Shown here: one piece after another, positions 17,892-26,523 of the stretch
Numbering within the stretch: the first letter of the stretch is position 1
How the letters are laid out: every line of letters begins with the position of its first letter
Assembly (NCBI GenBank): GCA_965232165.1
Contig: CBDDOY010000002.1
Coordinates: forward strand, 62,001-126,000
Source: UBA2779 sp965232165
GTDB taxonomy: Bacteria > Spirochaetota > Spirochaetia > DSM-2461
Direction of reading: 5' to 3'
DNA length: 64,000 nt
Made by a program: the position numbers and the translations under genes
The notes under the pieces: generated by a model
The model's input: the letters and a program-made list of their open reading frames with translations, nothing else
Told to the model about the DNA's origin: nothing
Database searches by the model: none

Positions 17892-18767
17892 TCATACCAA
17901 TGTCCGCGTAAAGAATCTTTCGCTAAGATCTAACGCGATCTTTTTCTGAAGAGAATGAATGCCCCAGGACTCGGTTGTCTTGCTCACCGCAATTCTGAGT
18001 AATTGCAATTCCCTCTTCGAAAGGGGCAGGGATCGTCCGGTCATATCCGCTTCAAGTTCGGTATCGCGGAGCATGCCGAAGGAAGGAGTGTATATGGCCA
18101 TGTGGAATTCGGTGATGATGTGCTTATCGACTTTTGCGACAGCACTGAAGATGAGCGGACTGCCTGCATCGCCGAGAGGATATATTTTTTCATAATGACC
18201 CATATTCCAGTGCTTGGCAGGGATGCTTACCCGTGTAATGAGGGCATTGCGTTCAGGCGTCTCAAGATATTCATTGAGTTCGGTTAATGATACCTTCCGG
18301 CTTTCTATAATAGGAACTGTCTTACCGCGACGCTCCCTATGATAGCGGATATCAAACTTAGAGTCAAAAATGTGCAGTAATGGCCGAATATCCCCAGGAT
18401 TATTCTGCTGGGCCAGATGTCCGCCCAAAGTCGCCTGGCAGCGTAGCGGCTGTGTTCCTATGCTGGAAATGGCTTTGAGCAGAACGGGCGGCAAGGATAT
18501 CGAGCCCATGGATATAAGCTTTTCCAAGGTGGTCATCGTGCCGATTTCCAAGGTTTGATCAGTCCGGTAGACCCGGTTAAGCTCTTCAATGCGAGAGATG
18601 GCAATCAGCACCGGCAGATCCATGCCCGGATGCCGCCTTGCCTCGGCCATAAACGTTGTTCCGCCGGCCCAAAAACGTGCCTGCGGCTCCCTATAGGCCA
18701 TCCCCAGGGCTTCGTTGATGCTGTGGGGAAAAAGAATACGTGGAATGGAGAAACTGTCGGACATCAT
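17892..18767 (-). CDS. FAD-binding subunit of a xanthine dehydrogenase-type complex
   Basis: A 291-residue member of the FAD-binding molybdopterin dehydrogenase family (XdhB/CoxM type). The FAD-binding ARFWAGGTTFMAEARR (around residue 30) corresponds to the usual AGGTDL motif, and IGTQPLRCQATLGGHLAQQNNPGDI to the second, T(L)GGNL motif. The C-terminal CO-dehydrogenase-like domain follows. It would pass electrons from the 2Fe-2S subunit to FAD. The start at 18767 overlaps the stop of the Fe-S gene by 4 bp (ATGA). Residues in the second motif deviate (GGHLAQQ for GGNIA), so substrate and activity are open. Confidence 0.75.
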   Translation of the reverse strand: MMSDSFSIPRILFPHSINEALGMAYREPQARFWAGGTTFMAEARRHPGMDLPVLIAISRIEELNRVYRTDQTLEIGTMTTLEKLISMGSISLPPVLLKAISSIGTQPLRCQATLGGHLAQQNNPGDIRPLLHIFDSKFDIRYHRERRGKTVPIIESRKVSLTELNEYLETPERNALITRVSIPAKHWNMGHYEKIYPLGDAGSPLIFSAVAKVDKHIITEFHMAIYTPSFGMLRDTELEADMTGRSLPLSKRELQLLRIAVSKTTESWGIHSLQKKIALDLSERFFTRTLV

Positions 18768-19234
18768 AGTCTGCCGGCCCGCTGCCTTGCCGCGCACCGC
18801 ATGGCATCAATGATTCTCGGCGTGGAAGTGCAGTCACATCTTACGGAGCCGGCCGCGACGACAAGTTGTTCCCTTGAGGGACGCAGGGTTTTTTTTAGCA
18901 GAGCTTCACAGAGCAAGGCCCGGGAAGGTGCGCATAAATGACATGGATGCGCATTGGATTGCTCGAATCCCCGAACTATGTCAGCGAAGCCTTCCTGCCG
19001 GGAAATCCCTTCCATGGTCCAGACATCTCGTCTGCGAAGATCGAATACCGGTAGAAGGCATGATAGAACCGGATTGCCGTCGACAAGAATCAGACAGGTG
19101 CCGCAGTCAATGGATTGGCATGCTGTATGAAGCGAACGGCAATCGAACACCTCTCTTAAAACGCTGATGCTATCACCATGCGGTATTAAATCTCTGCTGA
19201 CTAACAGGCCATTGAGGCGGAAGGTAAGCTTCAT
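18764..19234 (-). CDS. 2Fe-2S subunit of a xanthine dehydrogenase-type complex
   Basis: A 156-residue small subunit with a plant-type ferredoxin domain (C39-x4-C44-G-x-C47-x11-C59) and a second, CO-dehydrogenase-type 2Fe-2S domain (PCHLC, then CDC near residues 97-130). In canonical proteins the second motif reads QCGxC; here Gln and Gly are replaced (PCHLC), though the cysteines are kept. It relays electrons from the Mo site to the FAD subunit. Overlaps of 4 bp with the genes on both sides show tight coupling of the three subunits. Confidence 0.75.
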   Translation of the reverse strand: MKLTFRLNGLLVSRDLIPHGDSISVLREVFDCRSLHTACQSIDCGTCLILVDGNPVLSCLLPVFDLRRRDVWTMEGISRQEGFADIVRGFEQSNAHPCHLCAPSRALLCEALLKKTLRPSREQLVVAAGSVRCDCTSTPRIIDAMRCAARQRAGRL

Positions 19235-21240
19235 AAGTAGGGAACTCCTAAGTGAATCTGTTCAGGTGTCACCGGCAAACTGGAAATACTGTGCCCGGAA
19301 GCCTGGCGCAGTGCCTTGATGAAGGCCGCCGGGATGAGCAGCCAGGGCAATGTAGACAGATCGGTTGGGTGCCGTTTGCCGGCCTCATTGAAGAACTGTA
19401 CGTCGACTTGCGGGAATAGGGTGGAATTAGGCTGACTGTAACACCACAGCAGCGCCGATTCAGCAGAGCGCTCGACTGCTGCGAGGGCATGACGGGGCTT
19501 CAAAATTTGGCCGGCATCCAGTTGAAGCCAGATTTTCACCGATTCCACCGTCAATGATAGGGAAGATAATACCACTTCGACGGCTCCGGCGCCCCAGGAG
19601 TATTTCTCGAATGGACTCCCTGACAATGACTTGGTATCCCAGTTTGTTTTTCTGCTCGGCTGATAGGATCGGTGGACGGTAATCGGCAAGGTCTCTCGAA
19701 AACGGCGCTTCAATAGATCATTGAAGGCCAGTTCGAGGAGATGCGTATATAAGGATATATGATTGCCCAATATGGCGGGAGCATCCAGTAGGATGCGGTT
19801 TTGTTTGTATTTTTCGAATTTTATGCGGTTCCCGGCTATGCCGAGAGACTTCTCAGCCAATTCTGTCCATATTTCCATCATGACTTGGCTGACCTTGGAG
19901 GGCAGGCAGATAGTGAGTATTCCATTCTTGTCCAAGGTGATCGATAGGCCAACGGCATTTAGGTCCTTCGCAATGAATCCATTGCCGAACCAGGCGCAAG
20001 CAGTGCCTATGCCTCGAAAGAAATCAGGTGATCGATTGAGTTTCTCCCGGTTCAGGCGGATTTGATCATAGGACGAAGACTTCCTTTCATAATCCGACTG
20101 CTTGAGAAGACTTTCGAGCAATGCGGGGATGGAGTATTTTTTGGGCTGAACAATTCCGGGACCGATAATCTGAGGCGATACATATGTGGCATGACTCTTC
20201 CATTCTGTCGGGGCAGGCAAATGGGTATCGGCGATTCGGGAAGCCAGCAGCCCCCCCGCCATATAGCCCAGCTCGAACCCCGCGGCAGAGCCCAAAGTGG
20301 AAGGAGAAATGGGATGTCGGCGGATGCGGCCTCTGATGGAATAGTTCGGACAGGGGTATACGCTGAAGATGCCCAGGATGAGGCGGGTGGTATGTTCATC
20401 CTCGAATGGAAGGAATGCTCCGGTGTTAATGGTTATGTCTCCGTCGAGGGCGATGATCTGCCCCTGTGCATTGATGGCTTCCTTGAGATGAATCATTGCC
20501 CCGGCTAGGCTTGGTCCTATCCCTGTTTCTGATGGAGGAATGCAGACTGAGTGATCGGCCTTTTGGGAGAGCAGCGCCGCTATAATTGAAGCGTGAACGG
20601 GATACCATAGGGTTTTCTGCATACTCTGCCCGCCCCCGGCATCGTAGGAATGCACTTCAACAGTTTCTATCGGTACATGGAGGACTTCTGCGATAGACCT
20701 GCAGAGCAGTCCCTGCCAGATTGTCTCGACATGCAGCTGAAAAAAGTCTTTTTTCTTCAGGCAGGACACTCCGGCACATTCCCGCTTCCCTTCTTGAAGA
20801 GGGATGACTATGTTTTCTTCAATGATTTGAAAGGCATTCTGAAACACCTTGAAAGAATTTCCCTTTTTCCGTTGAAATTCATCGGTCACAAAAGGTTCTA
20901 CTGTCGATTCGTGAATATCCAGTTTTACCTGAGACAGCCAGTTGTCGACGGCATCAGGTGATTCCCCTGTGACGGCGAGAATGGGTTGACCTAACCATCG
21001 CAGATTCTGGTTCGAAAAGATCGGCAGGGAACAGCCTCCGATATTCGGCTCAGCCTGCCCGGCTACGTCCCCATGCTGAATCAACGTCATATCGGCAGTT
21101 AACGGCGGGAGTTCCATGTTGGTTATATGCCCCCTGTATACCGGCGAATGCAGTATCCTGCCGATACGTATCCCGTCTTCGTCCACTCCGTGCGGGCGTT
21201 TCACCCTGCCGGCGAGCCTAGCCGCCCCCTCATCGCCCAT
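19231..21240 (-). CDS. Molybdopterin-binding subunit of a xanthine dehydrogenase-like complex, degenerate motifs
   Basis: A 669-residue protein related to the XdhA/CoxL large subunit: an aldehyde-oxidase a/b-hammerhead at residues 5-125 (GRVKRPHGVDEDG...GRILHSP) and a cofactor-binding part after it. The ending, FIKALRQASGHSISSLPVTP, matches the family terminus. Two hallmark sites look altered: the GGxFG loop is AGGGQSMQKT, and the stretch before the end that normally holds the GxGE catalytic glutamate reads KRHPTDLSTLPWL. So it may be inactive, use another substrate, or be a divergent spirochaete subfamily. It overlaps the aminotransferase gene by 11 bp and the Fe-S subunit gene by 4 bp. Confidence 0.7.
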   Translation of the reverse strand: MGDEGAARLAGRVKRPHGVDEDGIRIGRILHSPVYRGHITNMELPPLTADMTLIQHGDVAGQAEPNIGGCSLPIFSNQNLRWLGQPILAVTGESPDAVDNWLSQVKLDIHESTVEPFVTDEFQRKKGNSFKVFQNAFQIIEENIVIPLQEGKRECAGVSCLKKKDFFQLHVETIWQGLLCRSIAEVLHVPIETVEVHSYDAGGGQSMQKTLWYPVHASIIAALLSQKADHSVCIPPSETGIGPSLAGAMIHLKEAINAQGQIIALDGDITINTGAFLPFEDEHTTRLILGIFSVYPCPNYSIRGRIRRHPISPSTLGSAAGFELGYMAGGLLASRIADTHLPAPTEWKSHATYVSPQIIGPGIVQPKKYSIPALLESLLKQSDYERKSSSYDQIRLNREKLNRSPDFFRGIGTACAWFGNGFIAKDLNAVGLSITLDKNGILTICLPSKVSQVMMEIWTELAEKSLGIAGNRIKFEKYKQNRILLDAPAILGNHISLYTHLLELAFNDLLKRRFRETLPITVHRSYQPSRKTNWDTKSLSGSPFEKYSWGAGAVEVVLSSLSLTVESVKIWLQLDAGQILKPRHALAAVERSAESALLWCYSQPNSTLFPQVDVQFFNEAGKRHPTDLSTLPWLLIPAAFIKALRQASGHSISSLPVTPEQIHLGVPYL

Positions 21241-22393
21241 GAAGTTCCTGCCTTATAACGCCGATGATACGCTCCTGGTCCTTCCTTTTCAGGCCCGGCC
21301 AAAGAGGGATAGATAGAATCCTGTCGGCTAGATTCTCGGCTATAGGGAAGTCATGGGAGCTGAGATTAAGTGTTTTCTTCCAGTAACTCATGCGGTGAAG
21401 AGGGATGAAGTGAACAGATGTTCCAATTCCCTCATGGTACAGACGTTGATTCAGCCTGTCTCTTAATTCCCTGGAATCCAGTTTGAGTATGTACAGATGC
21501 CAGGCATGCCCCGCGTTGTTTTCAGGGAGGCTCAGTCCGGCCAGGTTCGCCAGGCCCTGAGAATAACGCAGGGCTTGCTCCGTGCGCATAGTGAGAAGCT
21601 GGTCTGCCTTAGTTAACTGGACGCGGCCTATGGCCGCCGCTAAGTCGGTCAAATTGTATTTGAATCCCAGCTTAATCACATCATATTCCCAGGACCGGGC
21701 TTTTGCCTGTGTGCTGTATCGATTCCAAATCGCGCTGTTTATGCCGTGCAGCCGTGTTACCCTGATGCGTTCATAAATCTCGGAGTCTCTGCCGACAACC
21801 ATTCCCCCTTCGCCGGTGGTGATGGTTTTTGTGGCGTAGAAAGAGAACACCCCAATATCACCAAGGGTTCCCGCCATGCCTTCGGTTCCGCGTGAAGGGA
21901 ATGCATGGGCTGCGTCTTCAATAATGATTACCGAATTAGGGAGGGCGTTTCTGATATCTTCGAGGCGGCAGGGATTACCTGCCAGATGAACCAGAATCAC
22001 GGCCTTGAGGTTTTTTCTTTCTTTGTAGAGACCCTCCGGGGATATGTTGCCGTTATTCGGCAGCGAATCGATGAATACCGGCTCGGCACCCAGATATCGA
22101 ATGCCGGCCGCCGTAGCGCTGAAAGTCATCGTGGGAACGGCGACTCTGTCCCCTGCGCCTATACCCAGCGCCTCCAGTGCGAGGTGCAGGCCGGCGGTCG
22201 CCGAGTTAACCGCAAGAGCCCATGAATCTGCGCCGTCTCTTCCAAGGAATGCGGCGAATTCTTTCTCAAAGGCAAGGGTTTCCGGGCCTGTCGTCAGCCA
22301 ATTGCTATGAATTACCCGTTTGATGGCGCACACCTCTTTTCTTCCGAGATGCGGCTTGAAGAACGGAATGGAAAGACTAGTATTCGGGCTCAT
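21230..22393 (-). CDS. DegT/DnrJ/EryC1/StrS family sugar aminotransferase
   Basis: A 387-residue PLP-dependent sugar aminotransferase. The start MSPNTSLSIPFFKPHLG is chosen because the family begins with IPFxxP; it overlaps the upstream dehydratase gene by 17 bp. Motifs: NWLTTGP, NSATAGLHLALEALG, EDAAHA, and the cofactor lysine K189 in FYATKTITTGEGGM. With the 4,6-dehydratase next to it, it most likely converts a UDP-4-keto-6-deoxy-amino sugar to the 4-amino sugar (PglE/PseC-like step), as used for bacillosamine or nonulosonic-acid glycans on flagellin or surface polymers. The exact sugar cannot be decided from sequence alone. Confidence 0.85.
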   Translation of the reverse strand: MSPNTSLSIPFFKPHLGRKEVCAIKRVIHSNWLTTGPETLAFEKEFAAFLGRDGADSWALAVNSATAGLHLALEALGIGAGDRVAVPTMTFSATAAGIRYLGAEPVFIDSLPNNGNISPEGLYKERKNLKAVILVHLAGNPCRLEDIRNALPNSVIIIEDAAHAFPSRGTEGMAGTLGDIGVFSFYATKTITTGEGGMVVGRDSEIYERIRVTRLHGINSAIWNRYSTQAKARSWEYDVIKLGFKYNLTDLAAAIGRVQLTKADQLLTMRTEQALRYSQGLANLAGLSLPENNAGHAWHLYILKLDSRELRDRLNQRLYHEGIGTSVHFIPLHRMSYWKKTLNLSSHDFPIAENLADRILSIPLWPGLKRKDQERIIGVIRQELHGR

Positions 22394-23846
22394 TTTCAGG
22401 GATCTCGACGGTGGGAAAATAGTGATGAATAAGACGGCGAAGCGCATGGCGGTTCCGGAATGCTTCGGTCTTGTCCATTCGATAATTGACTATGGGATCG
22501 AGTTCTCGGAGCATTCCCTCGATCTGGCCATTGTCGTTCTTCGGAAGATTGACCCTGATGATGCGGGGGTTTCCGGTGGCTTCTGGATGCTCGTTTTTTG
22601 ACCAAAGGGCCTCGGATTTTTTTTCCCCTGGTCTCATTCCTATGAAGGTAATGGGTATCATTTCCTCATCATATCCATAGAAACGTATCATCTGTTTAGC
22701 AAAATCGACTATACGGACCGGTTCCCCCATGTCCAGAAGATACAAACCTCCGTCTGCCGCCAGTCCCGCAGTGATGAGAACCAGGCTCACGGCCTCGGGT
22801 ATGGTCATGAACCATCGGCGTGCATCCGGGTGAGTCACCGTAATCGGTCCGCCCGCGGATATCTGCTCCTTGAACAGGGGAAGAATGCTTCCCCTGGAAC
22901 CCAATACATTCCCGAAGCGGACCACCGTGAAATCATGGCCCATATCCCTCTGTGAGAGGACGATCATCTCCGCAATTCGCTTGCTGGCGCCATAAACGCT
23001 TGACGGTTCCACAGCCTTGTCGGTGGAAATCAAAACTAGACGCTCAGTTCTCGCATGGGCGGCGGCTTTGACGAGGTTTTTTGTGCCTATAACATTGTTC
23101 TTGACGGCTTCGATAGGGTTAAGTTCCATCATGGGAACATGCTTGTGTGCCGCACAGTGAAAGATGATATCGGCCTTGAGTCGGCCTATGAGGAAATTGA
23201 CATAGTTTTTGTCCTGGAGTTCCCCAATGACGGGGACGATGGAAGCCTTCTCTTCCACCCCCGCATCCTGAAGGCGTTTAATCTCCCGCTGTATCTCCCA
23301 GATGCTATTCTCCCCATGACCGAGGAGGTACAGCCGTTCAGCCCCGCCATACAGCAGTTGCCGGGACAGCTCGCTTCCTATGCTTCCGCCCGCCCCGGTC
23401 ACAAGGACACGCCTGCCCCGAACATAGGAAAGGTTTTCCTTCAGGTCAATGAGTACAGGCTCCCTCCCCAGCAGGTCTTGCGGATCCATCTCACGGGCCT
23501 GCATCAAGTGTGGTTCGGCGGTAATCATCTGACTGACGGAGGGGAGTATTCGAATACGCTCGAAATCTGCGCCTCTTAAGACTTCATATACCTTATTGAG
23601 GCGTGCCCTCGATACGGTGGGAAGCGCGATCAGCGCTTCTGCGGAATGTCCAATGTCAAGAATCCTCGCACAGGATTCAATCGGCCCGAAAACAGGGATG
23701 CTGTCTATCATTGTGCCGATTTTTTCTCTGTCATCGTCTAGGAACGCCACAACATGGCCATTGAAATCATTCGCTTCGATTTCACAGGCAATGAAACGTC
23801 CGAATTTTCCGGCGCCAACAATGTAAATACGCTTGCCTTTGGCCAT
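22377..23846 (-). CDS. Nucleoside-diphosphate-sugar 4,6-dehydratase (PglF/CapD family)
   Basis: A 489-residue soluble member of the polysaccharide-biosynthesis CapD family. Residues 1-130 form a Rossmann domain (IYIVGAGKFGRF); the catalytic SDR domain starts near 147 with VTGAGGSIGSELSRQ and has HCAAHKHVPMME, the STDKAV motif and YGASKR. The four-helix membrane region found in PglF and WbpM is absent, so this is the short, cytoplasmic form. It would make the UDP-4-keto-6-deoxy sugar used by the next gene. The start is taken at 23846, after two in-frame alternatives. It is the first gene of the long minus-strand chain. Confidence 0.88.
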   Translation of the reverse strand: MAKGKRIYIVGAGKFGRFIACEIEANDFNGHVVAFLDDDREKIGTMIDSIPVFGPIESCARILDIGHSAEALIALPTVSRARLNKVYEVLRGADFERIRILPSVSQMITAEPHLMQAREMDPQDLLGREPVLIDLKENLSYVRGRRVLVTGAGGSIGSELSRQLLYGGAERLYLLGHGENSIWEIQREIKRLQDAGVEEKASIVPVIGELQDKNYVNFLIGRLKADIIFHCAAHKHVPMMELNPIEAVKNNVIGTKNLVKAAAHARTERLVLISTDKAVEPSSVYGASKRIAEMIVLSQRDMGHDFTVVRFGNVLGSRGSILPLFKEQISAGGPITVTHPDARRWFMTIPEAVSLVLITAGLAADGGLYLLDMGEPVRIVDFAKQMIRFYGYDEEMIPITFIGMRPGEKKSEALWSKNEHPEATGNPRIIRVNLPKNDNGQIEGMLRELDPIVNYRMDKTEAFRNRHALRRLIHHYFPTVEIPENEPEY

Positions 23847-23931
23847 ATATGTCAATGTAGCACCGAAATTAGGTGTGGGGAAGTGTGGCTGCCTCGCTTA
23901 TTTTCTTTCAGAATATTCCGAAACTAGAGAT

Positions 23932-24396
23932 ATGAGACGACTACGAAGAACCCTGTTCTGTATATTTCTTGTGATAAGCGGGAGCATCTTGGCATGGCCG
24001 GATACATTTCTTCTTTCGACATGGATCAATAACCCTCAGGGCGAAGTTGGAAAAGATGCGTGGAACAATGTCTTGGGCATTGAATCCGGCATCATGGAGT
24101 CATTGTTCGATAATGGGCATATCTTCTTCAATGTGTATGACTTCATGGATCAAGAGAGGCCATCTCTGTCTTCCGAGCACATCCGATCACTGACTTCGGA
24201 AACTGGGGCCGATTATCTGTTGAGATTGATCCCCGATGAGGAAGGTGCCGCCTGGAATCTGTACAGTGGTGATGGTGCCGATATTGACGGAGACTATGAG
24301 GATCTCTCTCGATTTGCAGACTACAGAAACGATGAGGCGAGGTGGGCCGCACTGGGGCAGCTTGTCGGGAGAAACTTGATGGATTCCCTTAATTAG
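23932..24396 (+). CDS. Exported protein of unknown function
   Basis: A 154-residue protein with a signal peptide (RRLRRTLFCIFLVISGSILA, cleavage probably after AWP or nearby). The mature part is acidic and shows no family I recognise; ISGSILAW, GIESGIMESLFDNGHIFFN and DYLLRLIP fit a small periplasmic or envelope protein. The start at ATG 23932 gives a clean signal peptide; the frame is open upstream but without one. It is 18 bp ahead of the SPOR-domain gene and may be cotranscribed with it. Expression from its own promoter is likely because the gene upstream is divergent. Confidence 0.6.
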   Translation: MRRLRRTLFCIFLVISGSILAWPDTFLLSTWINNPQGEVGKDAWNNVLGIESGIMESLFDNGHIFFNVYDFMDQERPSLSSEHIRSLTSETGADYLLRLIPDEEGAAWNLYSGDGADIDGDYEDLSRFADYRNDEARWAALGQLVGRNLMDSLN

Positions 24397-24414
24397 CAAC
24401 GGGAGATTCGGGAA

Positions 24415-26520
24415 ATGAAAAGAAGTATCTTGGTCATAATCGGGTTCCTTCTTGGAACCATAATCGGCGCCCAATCGATTTGGACTGGTAATGCCGCCGT
24501 AGGGAACAGTTCGGATTTTCCGGGAAATTCGGCGGTAGCCCGTGCAAAATCCAGCACCTTTCCGACGGGAACGCTCTTGCGTGTCAATAATCCCAAAACC
24601 GGAAAATTTGTCGAGGTCGAGGTCATCGGTCGTCTTGGCACCCCAGGAGTGCTTATATTGGTCGAACAATCGGCGGGAAGTGTTATCGGTTTGCCCAGTG
24701 ATCATGTTTTTCCCGTTCGTGTTTCTCCTGTTTCAACCGGCCAGGCCAGAAGAAGTATGCCCATGGTTCTGCTTGATGAAGAACGAAGCTCCGATCCGGA
24801 TATCAATCCTCTGGCCGCTATCGGGGATGAATCGGCGATTCTGTCGGAAGGGATAGCTCCTGATCCCGATGAAGCCGCCGTACTTGAAGAAATAGAGAAG
24901 GAACCGGAAGAAGATACAGTGCCCGAAACCTTGGCGCTTGAAACCAAGATAGAGCCGGAAGTTGAAGACCCAGAGGAAGAATTATCCGATGTGTTCGTGG
25001 CAGAATTGAACGCCGAGTCCGAGGTGGACAGCCATGAGGATAGTATTGAATCGGACGAAGATGCCGCAGTCTTCATTGAAGAGGATTTGGAACAGACATC
25101 GGCGGGAAGCCCTCGAAATAGCGGTTTCAGCCGGGAACTCGCCGGGGAACTTGCCGAAGTGCCGGTTCATGACTATGACGAGGCAATTGAAGGGGAATAC
25201 AGGGAATTTGCACTCACAGAGACGGTGGTTTTCGACGATGCTGCTGACGAGACTGCTTCGGTGCCGCCCTATGAGGGTTCGGTTGAAGAGAAAACTCGGT
25301 TTGTCTATGGGCTGGAAGAAGATAAGACCGCATTGGACACCAAGAAAGGCCATAGGGATTCTGCCGAACCCCCGCCTGTTGAGGATGTGGCGGTAATTGA
25401 CGAAAAACCGCATTTAGTAGACGGCGGACCGCCGGTTCATGATGACGACGCATTGATGATCTTCCCTCCCATGCTTGATGACGGACTGCCGGAGGCTGAT
25501 GGAAATTCTTATTTGGTCGACGACCTGCCGGCGGAAACCGCTGTCATGGCGCCGATAGTCGATGACAATCCTCCGCCCGCAGAAGTCTTCACGCCCGTCA
25601 AAGATGCGGAAACCGCTGTCATGGCGCCGATAGCCGATGACAATCCTCCGCCCGCAGAAGTCTTCACGCCCGTCAAAGATGCGGAAACCGCTGTCATGGC
25701 GCCGATAGCCGATGACAATCCTCCGTCCGCAGAAGTCTTCACGCCCGTCAAAGATGCGGAAACCGCTGTCATGGCGCCGATAGCCGATGACAATCCTCCG
25801 TCCGCAGAAGTCTTCACGCCCGTTAAAGACGCTGAAACAGCGGTCGTGGCACCAGTCGATGACAATCCTCCGTCTGTAGAAGTCTTCACGCCCGTCAAAG
25901 ACGATGAGTCCCTAGTTGCCGATGGCGAAAAGGATGAATCCCTAGTTGCCGATGCCGAAGAGGAAGCGGCGATCCCTGAGGAGCATGGAATCTATTTCTT
26001 GACTTCGGCAGACTTGATGCCGCCCGAGCCGGAGGATGCCGCCATAGAGGATTCAATCGATGCCGTCGAAGACAATGCGCCGGTAGAAAACATGGCACTG
26101 GCTGAAGACTCCGCAATAACGGATGAAGAGAGTCTCTATCCGGCAGAGACAGGCATTTTGAATGAGGATGAATTGCTATCGGCCGATGAGACTTCGGTGA
26201 AGGAAGATATAGATTCAGTAGAAGGTGAAATTGCATCAGGCCAAAAATGGATACAGGAGTTCGCTCTGACACCGGTAAGCCTTGAAATTGGAAACCATTA
26301 TGTACAGATCGGGACTTATAGGAATATCGATGTCCTCAAGGCTGCAATAAACGAGTTGAAAACAGCATCTCCGTGGTACCCGTTAAGCTATGAGTTTAGT
26401 GAAGATAAAGGGTTGTATCGCCTGCTGATAGGGCCGTTGCGCCCGGCCGAAAAAGGTGCTGTTCTCCGGACGATCCGTTCAACGCTGACCTCCGATGCGT
26501 TTCACTACACCCCCCCGTGA
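24415..26520 (+). CDS. Double-psi beta-barrel (RlpA-like) protein with acidic repeats and C-terminal SPOR domain
   Basis: A 701-residue exported protein. Residues 1-19 are a signal peptide. Residues about 30-105 look like a double-psi beta-barrel (AVARAKSSTFPTGTLLRVNN, EVEVIGRLGTPGVLI), as in RlpA lytic transglycosylases, then a very acidic, Pro/Glu/Asp-rich linker of about 500 residues with a five-copy 25-residue repeat. The last ~75 residues are a SPOR domain (HYVQIGTYRNIDVLKAAI, YRLLIGPLRP), which binds denuded glycan at the septum. I infer a cell-wall role in division or separation; the barrel's catalytic Asp/His pair is not obvious, so enzymatic activity is open. Confidence 0.78.
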   Translation: MKRSILVIIGFLLGTIIGAQSIWTGNAAVGNSSDFPGNSAVARAKSSTFPTGTLLRVNNPKTGKFVEVEVIGRLGTPGVLILVEQSAGSVIGLPSDHVFPVRVSPVSTGQARRSMPMVLLDEERSSDPDINPLAAIGDESAILSEGIAPDPDEAAVLEEIEKEPEEDTVPETLALETKIEPEVEDPEEELSDVFVAELNAESEVDSHEDSIESDEDAAVFIEEDLEQTSAGSPRNSGFSRELAGELAEVPVHDYDEAIEGEYREFALTETVVFDDAADETASVPPYEGSVEEKTRFVYGLEEDKTALDTKKGHRDSAEPPPVEDVAVIDEKPHLVDGGPPVHDDDALMIFPPMLDDGLPEADGNSYLVDDLPAETAVMAPIVDDNPPPAEVFTPVKDAETAVMAPIADDNPPPAEVFTPVKDAETAVMAPIADDNPPSAEVFTPVKDAETAVMAPIADDNPPSAEVFTPVKDAETAVVAPVDDNPPSVEVFTPVKDDESLVADGEKDESLVADAEEEAAIPEEHGIYFLTSADLMPPEPEDAAIEDSIDAVEDNAPVENMALAEDSAITDEESLYPAETGILNEDELLSADETSVKEDIDSVEGEIASGQKWIQEFALTPVSLEIGNHYVQIGTYRNIDVLKAAINELKTASPWYPLSYEFSEDKGLYRLLIGPLRPAEKGAVLRTIRSTLTSDAFHYTPP
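25531..25902 (+). repeat. 75-bp coding tandem repeat, five copies
   Basis: Copies start at 25531, 25606, 25681, 25756 and 25831. The first four are nearly identical at DNA level; the last is 72 bp and more diverged. Each codes for a 25-residue unit beginning AETAVMAPI and ending EVFTPVKD. The near identity suggests recent slippage or recombination, so copy number may vary between strains. The antisense frame stays open across the array (25509-25898) only because the repeat lacks stops in that frame. Confidence 0.95.
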
Positions 26521-26523
26521 CAC

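Noticed and set aside
25509..25898. Long antisense open frame in the repeat array
   Set aside because: It mirrors the 75-bp repeat; the unit has no stop in that frame. No start site, family or independent evidence.
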